Below, piece after piece: positions 56,789 through 64,000 of a stretch of DNA of 64,000 bases. Numbering within the stretch: the stretch's first letter is position 1; every line of letters begins with the position of its first letter. The translations under genes and the position numbers were made by a program. Below the pieces are notes generated by a model. It was not told where the DNA came from and searched no databases. It was given only the letters and a program-made list of their open reading frames with translations. Source of the DNA: Microvirga solisilvae. Its GTDB lineage: Bacteria; Pseudomonadota; Alphaproteobacteria; Rhizobiales; Beijerinckiaceae. The DNA lies in contig NZ_JAKUCN010000001.1 in the NCBI RefSeq assembly GCF_022808595.1, positions 852,512 through 916,511 of the forward strand, in the 5' to 3' direction.

Positions 56789-57013
56789 TCAATCCCTGGT
56801 GCTGACGGAGAAGACCTCGTGCCCTGCCCCGTTCAGCACACGCACGGCCTCGATCTCCGGATCGCGGGATTGCGGACGCCGGGCCAGCGCGAAGACCTTG
56901 AGCGCGCGCTCCTTCGCCTTCTCCAGGGAATCGGTGCGGACCATGATACGGCGGATCACGCCCCCGCCCGCCTCCTCTGAGGCGACGGACTCGATGCGGT
57001 AGATTTCAAACAC
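56789..57013 (-). CDS. Small hypothetical protein
   Basis: A 74-residue protein with an alternating strand-helix-strand pattern: MFEIYRIESVAS, then RIMVRTDSLEKAKERALKVF, then PEIEAVRVLNGAGHEVFSV. It reads as a compact alpha/beta domain. It lies between tRNA-Asp and the deformylase-like gene on the same strand. The family is not recognised. Confidence 0.6.
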   Translation of the reverse strand: MFEIYRIESVASEEAGGGVIRRIMVRTDSLEKAKERALKVFALARRPQSRDPEIEAVRVLNGAGHEVFSVSTRD

Positions 57014-57046
57014 TGAAAGCGCAACTCCACTTGATGACCCGCTCTC

Positions 57047-57556
57047 TTACGCCTTTAGGCGCTGGAGCTTGTCGAATTTCTTGATCAGGCGATCCCGCTT
57101 CAGCTTCGACAGGCGATCGATCCAGAAGATCCCGTCGAGCTGGTCGATCTCGTGCTGATGGCAGACAGCCATCAGGCCCTCGGCCTCCTCCTCATGCTGC
57201 ACACCGTCGAGATCCTGATAGCGCACCCGCACCCGGGCATGCCGCTCGATCTCATCGGTGACGCCCGGCATCGAGACGCTGCCTTCCACATGATGGATCA
57301 TCTCGGGCGATGTCCAGACGATCTGCGGGTTTACGAAGATGCGCGGGGCAACATCGCTCTCGAGCTGGATCACAACAAGGCTGCTGAGCACTCCGATATG
57401 GGGAGCTGTGATCCCAATGCCAGGAGCCGCGCGCATGGTCTGGGTCAGATCCTGCGCCAAAACACGAAGCCCGTCGTCAAAGACGGATACGGGCTCCGCC
57501 TTCATACGCAAGCGTGGATCGGGGAAGCGGATAATGGGGCGGATCGTCATGAACAA
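57047..57556 (-). CDS. Peptide deformylase homologue with degenerate active site
   Basis: A 169-residue protein of the peptide deformylase fold. All three signature motifs are present but altered. Motif 1 reads GIGITAPH (usual GxGLAAxQ, Gln replaced by His), motif 2 EGSVS (usual EGCLS, metal ligand Cys replaced by Ser), motif 3 HEIDQ (usual HEIDH, second metal His replaced by Gln). Two of the three metal ligands are therefore lost. It is probably a second, non-canonical Def paralogue, either inactive or with a changed role. A true def should exist elsewhere. Confidence 0.88.
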   Translation of the reverse strand: MFMTIRPIIRFPDPRLRMKAEPVSVFDDGLRVLAQDLTQTMRAAPGIGITAPHIGVLSSLVVIQLESDVAPRIFVNPQIVWTSPEMIHHVEGSVSMPGVTDEIERHARVRVRYQDLDGVQHEEEAEGLMAVCHQHEIDQLDGIFWIDRLSKLKRDRLIKKFDKLQRLKA

Positions 57557-57561
57557 ACCTT

Positions 57562-57957
57562 CTACTTGTAACGACCGCCGCGCTGCAGAACCTCGATCTT
57601 GTAGCCATCCGGATCCTGGATGAAGAAGAACTTCGCGAGGAGCTTGCCCTCATGCATGAACTCCTTGATCGGCAGAGGATTGAGGCCGAGCTCGGTCAGG
57701 CGGCGATGCTCCGCCTCAAGATCGTCCACGGAAACAGCCAGATGGCCATGGCCGTCACCCAGGACATAAGGCTCGCTCCGGTCATGATTGATGGTCAGCT
57801 CGACCTCGAATTCGCTCTCGGGATTGCTCAGGTAAACCAGCGTGAAACCATCGAAGCCAAGCCGCTCCGCCACGTTGAGGCCAAAAGCCTTGCCATAGAA
57901 ATCCAGCGAACGCTGCTCGTTCAGAACACGGATCATGGAATGAATGGCTTTTGCCAT
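57562..57957 (-). CDS. gloA: Lactoylglutathione lyase (glyoxalase I)
   Basis: A 131-residue VOC-fold enzyme that converts the glutathione-methylglyoxal adduct to S-lactoylglutathione. The metal ligands are the His in AIHSMIRV, the Glu in SEFEVELT, His in GHGHLAVSV and Glu in DGYKIEVLQ. The start at ATG 57957 gives the typical N terminus MAKAIHSMIRV; the frame goes further to 58053. It lies five bases after the deformylase-like start codon, so the two genes are probably coupled. Confidence 0.93.
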   Translation of the reverse strand: MAKAIHSMIRVLNEQRSLDFYGKAFGLNVAERLGFDGFTLVYLSNPESEFEVELTINHDRSEPYVLGDGHGHLAVSVDDLEAEHRRLTELGLNPLPIKEFMHEGKLLAKFFFIQDPDGYKIEVLQRGGRYK

Positions 57958-58111
57958 GGAGAGAGCCCCGCTGAGAATATTAGCCTTGAAACATCGGTTT
58001 GCGCCGGTGTTCCGATCCCGGAGCACATAGTCGAGAAAACGTGAACCTGCCAAGCTGTCTTGGAGGCTGACGGTTCGGAACCCCGCATCAGGTTGGATTC
58101 TTGATTTGATA

Positions 58112-58195
58112 CGGAGGCATCACACCCGCAACCCCTTACCGCCTCCGCCAACTTATAGCCCCGTTCAGCCCGCCCTTTTCGAACGGGGCTTTTTC
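58112..58195 (+). ncRNA. Tandem hairpins ending in an orphan intrinsic terminator (candidate small RNA)
   Basis: CGGAGGC (58112-58118) pairs with GCCTCCG (58141-58147). AGCCCCGTTC (58157-58166) then pairs with GAACGGGGCT (58181-58190) and is followed by TTTTTCG on the plus strand. No plus-strand gene precedes it, and the minus-strand side has no T-run. A clear promoter is not visible. A short plus-strand RNA is possible; the alternative is a leftover of a deleted gene. Confidence 0.4.
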
Positions 58196-58204
58196 GTGCT
58201 CACA

Positions 58205-59242
58205 TCATTGATCGAGCAATTGGGCGATGGCCCGAATGCGGTTGCGCACATAGCTCGGCAGTCCGGCGCTGATGGAATTGCCGGAATTGAATGAACTCCG
58301 GCCCATAAGGACTTGGACCGGAATGAGGTTGCGCAGCACGGGAACGTTGGCAAATTCCTTCTTCTGTTGCAGCACGTCGGTCTCGATACCCAAAGCCATG
58401 AAAACGGTCACCACGCTCTTGGTGCGATCTGTGGGATACGGCTGCACCACGGCGAGCAGCTTTCCGAACTGCATCACTTGGTTCACGTCGAACAGCGCCT
58501 GCTCCAACACTCCCACAACCGGTGCGTCGATCTTGGTAAGCTTTGCAAGGTCGGCCTGATCGATCTCCTGCTGCGGTAGGACACGGATCTCTGTCTGGAA
58601 ATCCATGGATTCCGAGATCTTCTTGCCGCTCTCCTCCAGCTTGTTCGCAAGACGGATACCGACCGGGATTCGGCCTTCGAGTGGATAGCGGGATTCGATG
58701 CAGAGGCTTTGCGGCGCTTCGCACCAGCGCCGTGCAGGATTGCGGTTATGAGCGCTCTGCGGATCGATATTGGGGCGCGCCTGATCGAGCGCGATGCGCT
58801 TGTGGTTGATGGAGGGGTCGAGTGCCTGCAGCGTATCGAGATTGGTGAACCGGCCGAGATCGACGGCCTCAGCAGGTTTCGAGATCAGAAAGCGCGCCTG
58901 CACCACATACATATGCAGCTTCTCGGTATAGGGCTTCTCGATGCCGTGAACGGAAACCTTGATCGTCGGCTCGGCATAATCCGGAAAAAGGCTCAAATAG
59001 CGCTTTTCCAGCGGCTTCTCCCGTGCCCAGTCCTCGAACCGGATGAGGCCAGTTTCTTCATCCCTGATCTTGGCGTCCGCATGATCGCTGATGAGAATGG
59101 TCTTCGCTTTGATCTGGCCCGGTGCAACAGCAGTGACGGATGGGACCTCCTCCACCCGAAAATCTTCCGCCCGGGCCGCAGACAGGGAAAAAGCAGCCAG
59201 GGCGATCAGGCTCCAGCGCAGCGAGTGAAAAGCTCTCATCAA
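58205..59242 (-). CDS. Exported hypothetical protein paired with a class A PBP
   Basis: A 345-residue protein with a signal peptide (SLSAARAED). No known domain is recognised. A conserved-looking section includes LGRFTNLDTLQALDPSINHK, KPLEKRYLSLFPDYAEPTIK and GRSSFNSGNSISAGLPSYVR. Its first four bases overlap the end of the PBP gene upstream, so the pair is translationally coupled. A role as a partner or assembly factor of that PBP is inferred. Confidence 0.75.
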   Translation of the reverse strand: MMRAFHSLRWSLIALAAFSLSAARAEDFRVEEVPSVTAVAPGQIKAKTILISDHADAKIRDEETGLIRFEDWAREKPLEKRYLSLFPDYAEPTIKVSVHGIEKPYTEKLHMYVVQARFLISKPAEAVDLGRFTNLDTLQALDPSINHKRIALDQARPNIDPQSAHNRNPARRWCEAPQSLCIESRYPLEGRIPVGIRLANKLEESGKKISESMDFQTEIRVLPQQEIDQADLAKLTKIDAPVVGVLEQALFDVNQVMQFGKLLAVVQPYPTDRTKSVVTVFMALGIETDVLQQKKEFANVPVLRNLIPVQVLMGRSSFNSGNSISAGLPSYVRNRIRAIAQLLDQ

Positions 59243-62130
59243 TAAACCCGTTGATAGCCCCAGGGATAATCCGGATCGACACGACGCGGGCGCGGTCTTG
59301 GCGCCTCATCCTCCCACCACCAGCGCCATGCCCGATCCGGACGGCGCTGCGCCGGTGCATTCTGGCGAAGGGCGTCGAGCCAACTCTGCTCGGAATGCGG
59401 CGCCTCGTTGTAAGGGCTGTAGCCATTCATGTCGTCGCCATCGCTCCATGGATCAGGATTGCGAAGCGCATAGACTTCCTCCTGCGGGACGAGGCGGTAT
59501 TGAGTCTCGCTCAAGCGCCCGAACCAATTCAGCCGGAAATGCTCCATGAACGCACCGCGCTGGCCTTCGGTCAGGCGGTCACCTGAATTGAGATCAATCG
59601 GCAAGGCGATGAGCTGCTTGGCGGTCTGCGGCGATGGCGGATTGAGCGGAGCTTTCGGAATGCCGTTATCCCAGGCGGCTTCGACGATGTCCTTGAAGAT
59701 GGGAGCGGCCACCTTCGCGCCGGTTTGCCCGCGCCCAAGCGTACGACGCTTGCCGTCCGCGTTATCGTGCCCGACCCAGACCGCCACCGTGATGTCGTTG
59801 GTGAAGCCGACGAACCACGCATCATTCTCGTCATCCGATGTGCCTGTCTTGCCACCGGCATAAGGCGCAAGCGCCTTCAGGCTGCGCGCTGTGCCGCGCT
59901 CCAGCACGCCCTGGAGCATCGTCTTCAGCTGGTAGAATGATGCTGCATCCGCAGAGCCTAGCCTCACCAGAGCCTGCCCCTTGCGGGTATAAACCGAACG
60001 ACCTCGCTCCTCGATACTCTCAAAAGCGTGGGGCACGGGCATTGCGCCCTCATTGGCAATGGCAGCATAGAAAGCGGCAAGATCGAGCATCCGAACCGGC
60101 TGCGCGCCGAGCACGAAAGGATAATGCGGGGTGCATTCCAGATAGAGTTGCGCCTCCAGCGCCAGATCGCACACATCCTGCAAGCTCTGCGCCGGATCGC
60201 TCTCGATACCGCCATCGAGCAGACGGGCTGTGACGAGGTTCTTCGAGTTCTCCAGCGCTCGGCGAAGGGTGACGATGCCACCTCCCCCGCCGTCATAGTT
60301 CTTCGGCCGCCAGTAATCCTGCGCCCGTGCATTCGCGCTACCGTTCACAGGCGGAAGCGTCACCGGCGCATCCCAGACCAGCGTGTTGGGCTGCAATCCT
60401 TTCGACAGGGCCGCGAGATAAGTGAGCGGCTTGAAAGCGGACCCCGGCTGCCGGTGCGTCTGCGTCACGCGATTGAGCTGGCTCAACGGATAGGAAAAGC
60501 CGCCCGCCATCGCCAGGATGCGTCCGGTCCTGTTCTCCAGCACCACAGCCCCACCCTGGACCGAGGGCGGCACGCGCAGATCCGCGCGCACAACTCCCTT
60601 ACCCTTCTGCTCGATGATGCGTACTCGCACGACATCGTAGAGTTTCAGGTCACGCCGCGCTGCCTCCCACGCATTGAGCGGCAGCACGCGTCCGTCGGAC
60701 AGACCCACGCGCAGGACATTCGCGCCTGTTTTCTTGTCCCTGCCTTTTTCGATCACTATGGCAGCTGGCCATTGCACATCGTAAAGCGGCAGGCGTGCGG
60801 CCTCCAGCGCCCGTTTCCAAGCTGGCGCCGCTGAGGATTCCTTGCTGGCCGTCAGCGTCTTGATGGCATCGGAAAGATTGGCTTCCGCTACCTGGAAGCG
60901 TTGTCGTCCAATACTCAATTCATAACGCGCGAGCCCCTCCTGAAGCGCTCCTTCCACCGCCTGTTGCAGGGCCGGATTGATCGTGGAGCGCACGGTATAG
61001 GAGCTCGATGTGAGGTTCTCGAGACCAGCCAGGGTGCGTGCATCCCTGTTCAGATGGTCCAGGAAGTAAAGTCCGCTGTCTCGGCGCGGCCGTTGAAAGG
61101 CGATACGCGACGGCAACGAGGCAATCGCTTGTTTCACTTGCTCGGCGTCGAGGAAGTCGTCCTCCTGCATGCGGCTCAGCACATAGGCCATGCGCTCCCG
61201 TGCACGGTCCGGCTGCGTGTCGGGATTGTAATAGTTGGGGCCCTTCGCCAGCCCGGCGAGAAGCGCGCCTTCCGCCACCGAGAGAGCCTTGGCGCTCTTT
61301 CCGAAATAGCTCTGCGCCGCCATCTCGATGCCCCAGGATGTTCTCCCGAGATAGATCGAGTTCAGATAGATCTCGAGTATTTCCGACTTGCTGAGTGTGC
61401 TTTCGATGCGCGAGGCCACGATCATCTCGCGCATCTTGCGCTCGTAGGTCACATCATCGCCGACAAGCAGGTTCTTGGCGACCTGCTGCGTGATGGTTGA
61501 TCCGCCCGCCGGGCGGCCCGGATTGGCGAGATTGTTCACGAAGGCACGGATGACGCCCCTCTCATCGACGCCTTTGTGCTGATGGAAGCGTTTGTCCTCT
61601 GCCGATACGAAGGCCTGCTGCACGGATTTCGGAATCTCGGATAGCGGCACCCAGATGCGTCTGTGATCGGGCTCGTAGACTTCCGCGAAACGGCGTCCAT
61701 TGGCGTCCAGGATCACGCTCATTCCGGGCAGCTTGAGGCCTTTCAGCTTTCCGGCATCGGGAAGATCGGCCACGGCATTGTTGTAATAGGTGATCACCTC
61801 GCCGAGATCGACGGGCGACGGCTCCACCTTCTCGTTCTTGCAGAACAGCCGGTAACTCGCGTGTAGATCGCTGAAGCTGAGGCCCTGGAGGATCTTGATA
61901 TCGCCTGTAACCCCCTGCGGGTCCTCCATGGCGGTTGCGATCAACTCGTCGAGGTTGATGTCCTCGATATCGAAGGCGCGGCGCATATGCGTGCAGCCCT
62001 GCTGAAGAAGCTCGGACACCTTCTCGCGATCCTGCACCGGATCGAAAGACGTCCTGACCGAGTCCGGGTCCACCAGAACCTGGCTCAAGGTCAAAGCCGT
62101 TGCGAAGATCTTGACGAGGATCGTGCTCAT
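59239..62130 (-). CDS. Class A penicillin-binding protein (GT51 plus transpeptidase), large form
   Basis: A 963-residue peptidoglycan synthase. An N-terminal helix is followed by a roughly 150-residue region without known motifs. The GT51 domain then contains SAEDKRFHQHKG and GSTITQQVAKNLLVG. The transpeptidase domain has SxxK in PGSAFKPLTYL, SxN in NSKNLVT and KTG in GGKTGTSDDENDA. A proline/arginine-rich tail ends the protein. It is clearly distinct from the PBP1A at 13977 because of the long N-terminal region. It is coupled to the exported hypothetical gene downstream. Confidence 0.92.
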   Translation of the reverse strand: MSTILVKIFATALTLSQVLVDPDSVRTSFDPVQDREKVSELLQQGCTHMRRAFDIEDINLDELIATAMEDPQGVTGDIKILQGLSFSDLHASYRLFCKNEKVEPSPVDLGEVITYYNNAVADLPDAGKLKGLKLPGMSVILDANGRRFAEVYEPDHRRIWVPLSEIPKSVQQAFVSAEDKRFHQHKGVDERGVIRAFVNNLANPGRPAGGSTITQQVAKNLLVGDDVTYERKMREMIVASRIESTLSKSEILEIYLNSIYLGRTSWGIEMAAQSYFGKSAKALSVAEGALLAGLAKGPNYYNPDTQPDRARERMAYVLSRMQEDDFLDAEQVKQAIASLPSRIAFQRPRRDSGLYFLDHLNRDARTLAGLENLTSSSYTVRSTINPALQQAVEGALQEGLARYELSIGRQRFQVAEANLSDAIKTLTASKESSAAPAWKRALEAARLPLYDVQWPAAIVIEKGRDKKTGANVLRVGLSDGRVLPLNAWEAARRDLKLYDVVRVRIIEQKGKGVVRADLRVPPSVQGGAVVLENRTGRILAMAGGFSYPLSQLNRVTQTHRQPGSAFKPLTYLAALSKGLQPNTLVWDAPVTLPPVNGSANARAQDYWRPKNYDGGGGGIVTLRRALENSKNLVTARLLDGGIESDPAQSLQDVCDLALEAQLYLECTPHYPFVLGAQPVRMLDLAAFYAAIANEGAMPVPHAFESIEERGRSVYTRKGQALVRLGSADAASFYQLKTMLQGVLERGTARSLKALAPYAGGKTGTSDDENDAWFVGFTNDITVAVWVGHDNADGKRRTLGRGQTGAKVAAPIFKDIVEAAWDNGIPKAPLNPPSPQTAKQLIALPIDLNSGDRLTEGQRGAFMEHFRLNWFGRLSETQYRLVPQEEVYALRNPDPWSDGDDMNGYSPYNEAPHSEQSWLDALRQNAPAQRRPDRAWRWWWEDEAPRPRPRRVDPDYPWGYQRVY

Positions 62131-62279
62131 TCCGCCGCCATCATGAAAGGATCCCGCTCAAGAAGCCGAATTTGCGATAAGAGCCGGATAGTACGGCTGT
62201 TTTAGGACCTGTCTTCAGGACCCATATGGAGCGGCAAAGCCAGGCTTCCCAGCCCAGCGGATAAACTTATCGTGTCCTA

Positions 62280-62368
62280 GAGCTGTTTCCATTGGCATGG
62301 GAACAGCTCCCTTTTGATTTGGCGCATTCTTTGACGGTGAACCGGCTCCACTTCACCGAAGAATGCTC
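62280..62368. repeat. Paired large palindromes (intergenic repeat)
   Basis: The first hairpin (62280-62309) has arms GAGCTGTTTCC and GGGAACAGCTC. The second (about 62324-62366) has outer arms GCATTCTT and AAGAATGC and inner arms CGGTGAA and TTCACCG around CCGGCTCCAC. This GAGCATTCTT...CCGGTT pattern resembles dispersed elements seen between genes in related genomes. It lies before the promoter region of the PBP operon and after the SDR gene end. Confidence 0.65.
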
Positions 62369-63117
62369 TATCCCCTTCCGACGAACGGCATCTTCGTCGC
62401 CATGACCGTCATGTTGAGCACGTTGGCGTTCAACGGCAGGCCCGCCATGTAAACGACGGCTTCCGCCACATGCACGGGATCGATGGTCGGCTCCGCCATC
62501 ACAGTTCCATTCGGTTGAAGGATACCGCTGGCGATCTTGGCGGCCATGTCGGTGGCCGCATTGCCGATATCGATCTGCCCGCAGGCGATGTCATAGGCCC
62601 TGCCGTCAAGAGAGGTGGATTTCGTCAGCCCGAGAACGGCATGCTTCGTCGCCGTGTAAGCCGCCGAGAAGGGTCGCGGCGCATAAGCGGATACGGAGCC
62701 GTTATTGATGATCCGCCCGCCTCTCGGGTTCTGGTACTTCATGATGCGGAACGCCTCCTGCGTACACAGGAACGTGCCGGTGAGGTTCGTATCGACGACG
62801 CTCCTCCATTGTTCCAGCGTCAGCTCCTCCAGGGGAATGGCGGGCGCACCGATTCCGGCATTGTTCACCAACAGGTCGAGGCGCCCAAAAGTCTCGTTCA
62901 CCTTCGAGAACAAAGCCTTCACCGAATCCGGATCCGTCACGTCGGCAACCACGAGAAGCGGCTCTCCGCCGGTTTCTTGCGCAGCCTTCTCAAGCACCTC
63001 CCGCCGCCGTCCCGTCATGACGACCCGATAGCCTTCGTTCAGGAGGGCAGCTGAGATCGCCTTCCCGACCCCGGTTCCAGCGCCGGTGACGATCGCAACC
63101 TTGAAATCTTTGTTCAT
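62368..63117 (-). CDS. SDR-family oxidoreductase
   Basis: A 249-residue classical short-chain dehydrogenase. The cofactor loop is [10 protein letters not shown] (residues 12-21), NNAG follows near residue 90, and the catalytic YTATK is near residue 158. The Arg pair GRRRE after strand 2 suggests NADP(H). Substrate unknown. It is divergent from the DUF1236 lipoprotein gene. Confidence 0.92.
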   Translation of the reverse strand: MNKDFKVAIVTGAGTGVGKAISAALLNEGYRVVMTGRRREVLEKAAQETGGEPLLVVADVTDPDSVKALFSKVNETFGRLDLLVNNAGIGAPAIPLEELTLEQWRSVVDTNLTGTFLCTQEAFRIMKYQNPRGGRIINNGSVSAYAPRPFSAAYTATKHAVLGLTKSTSLDGRAYDIACGQIDIGNAATDMAAKIASGILQPNGTVMAEPTIDPVHVAEAVVYMAGLPLNANVLNMTVMATKMPFVGRG

Positions 63118-63186
63118 ATTTTCCTCCCTGTGGAACCGGCCAAGCTTTTTTGCGTTCGCATTCTGCCAATCGGAAAGGAGTCCGTC

Positions 63187-63600
63187 ATGCGCAATCGTGT
63201 CCTAAGCTCGGCCGCTACCCTGGCCGTGATCACTCTTCCTCTCGCCCTCGCCGCTTGCACGAGCGGCACGGCATCCGGCGCTGCCGGCGGCGCCGTGACG
63301 GGCGCTATTGTCGGCGGGCCGGTCGGAGCTGCCGTGGGCGGCGTCGCAGGTGCTGCTGTCGGCACGGCTCTGACTGCTGATGAATCCACCCGCGTCCAGA
63401 GCTATGTGGTCACCCAGCGTCGTCCGTCCATGCGTGTGAGCGAAGAAGTCGTCGTCGGTCAGCCGCTGCCGTCGCGTGTGCGCCTCTACCCTGTTCCGCA
63501 GACGGTCGGCCTGTCCAACCCCTACAGCTACACCGTCGTGAACGATCGCACGGTTCTCGTCGATCCGCAGACTCGCACCGTCGTGCAGGTCATCCAGTAA
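63187..63600 (+). CDS. DUF1236 lipoprotein
   Basis: A 137-residue protein with a lipoprotein signal peptide whose lipobox is LAACTSG. A glycine/alanine-rich segment of the glycine-zipper type ([21 protein letters not shown]) is followed by a C-terminal DUF1236 domain with [22 protein letters not shown]1236 proteins are mostly from Hyphomicrobiales and have unknown function. The start is ATG 63187 with AAAGGAG upstream. A terminator follows. Confidence 0.9.
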   Translation: MRNRVLSSAATLAVITLPLALAACTSGTASGAAGGAVTGAIVGGPVGAAVGGVAGAAVGTALTADESTRVQSYVVTQRRPSMRVSEEVVVGQPLPSRVRLYPVPQTVGLSNPYSYTVVNDRTVLVDPQTRTVVQVIQ

Positions 63601-63618
63601 GTCCGCGCATCGGAAGTG

Positions 63619-63651
63619 AAAAAGGCGGCTCGCAGGAGCCGCCTTTTTTCT
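63619..63651 (+). terminator. Intrinsic terminator of the DUF1236 gene
   Basis: GGCGGCTC and GAGCCGCC form the stem with loop GCAG, flanked by A-rich sequence before and TTTTTT after, 20 bp after the stop codon. It can also terminate the convergent ftsK gene. Confidence 0.9.
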
Positions 63652-63670
63652 TGCTTGTGAAGAGTGGAAC

Positions 63671-64000
63671 TCAATCGTCCATCGAAAGATGGTCCATGAG
63701 GATTTCGCGTTTACCGGCGTGGTTTGCGGGCCCGACGATGCCCTCGTTCTCCATCCGCTCCATCAGCGACGCCGCCCGGTTGTAACCAATCTGCAGCCGC
63801 CGCTGGATGTAACTCGTCGACGCCTTCTTGTCCCGCAGCACCACCGCCACCGCCTGGTCGTACAAATCTCCGCCCGGAGCCCCGAACTCGCCCTGGTCGA
63901 ACACCGCCGTGTCGGGGGCCGCCTCCTCCTCGTCGGCGGTCACCGCCTCAAGATATTGCGGACGGCCCTGGCGCTTCAGATGCGCCACCACATGCTCCAC
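63671..64000 (-). CDS. ftsK: DNA translocase FtsK, C-terminal part (cut by the right edge)
   Basis: The last 109 residues of FtsK, the DNA pump that moves chromosomes at the septum. The fragment ends in the gamma winged-helix domain that reads the KOPS sequence: DLYDQAVAVVLRDKKASTSY, then IQRRLQIGYNRAASLMERME and ILMDHL at the very end. The N-terminal membrane and motor domains lie outside the window. Confidence 0.94.
   Translation of the reverse strand: MEHVVAHLKRQGRPQYLEAVTADEEEAAPDTAVFDQGEFGAPGGDLYDQAVAVVLRDKKASTSYIQRRLQIGYNRAASLMERMENEGIVGPANHAGKREILMDHLSMDD

Overview
The window looks like chromosomal DNA of a GC-rich alphaproteobacterium of the order Hyphomicrobiales (Rhizobiales), possibly near Microvirga or Methylobacteriaceae. 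The family is a guess; the order is well supported. Several gene neighbourhoods are typical of the order: an NifS-like cysteine desulfurase with sufB and sufC, amidase-PBP1A-prfB facing rne, DsbA-aroQ-accB-accC-aat-DUF2155-NDUFA12, and a B12-dependent nrdJ. Other pointers are an RNase E with an acidic insertion, an Irr-type iron-control box and DUF1236/DUF2778/DUF882 proteins.

Layout. 1-3600: minus-strand suf operon with an Irr-like operator at 3723-3739. 3.8-12.6 kb: an alpha/beta hydrolase, an RTX metalloprotease, tyrS, a very large AsmA/YhdP-like protein, a peroxiredoxin and another hydrolase. 12.7-21 kb: prfB, with a programmed +1 frameshift, PBP1A and amidase, divergent from rne. 21-31 kb: outer membrane protein, aminotransferase, DsbA-like protein, aroQ, accBC, methyltransferase, aat, DUF2155, a PDZ-hydrolase and NDUFA12. 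31.2-35.3 kb: nrdJ behind an NrdR box and a 310-nt structured leader.

35.4-36.6 kb holds an AT-richer two-gene cassette: a three-helix membrane protein matching the Pycsar effector family (PycTM, DUF5706), then a stand-alone class III nucleotide cyclase (PycC-like). This is the best candidate for an anti-phage system in the window. It sits between the nrdJ terminator and an FMN reductase gene.

36.6-64 kb is a patchwork of accessory and housekeeping genes: an MhqO/MhqD-like quinone detoxification pair, cell-wall enzymes (DUF2778, L,D-transpeptidase, DUF882, a second class A PBP), an alginate lyase-like protein, and a copper module (CopZ-like plus DUF305) behind a CueR-type promoter. It also has a membrane protein carrying a sigma-70 region 1.1-like domain, tRNA-Asp, a peptide deformylase homologue with all three motifs degenerate, and the C-terminal end of ftsK at the right edge.

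Non-coding points of note are a strong promoter followed by a structured region with an rRNA-type boxA but no rRNA gene (45.1-45.4 kb), several palindromic intergenic repeats, and an orphan terminator hairpin near 58.15 kb.
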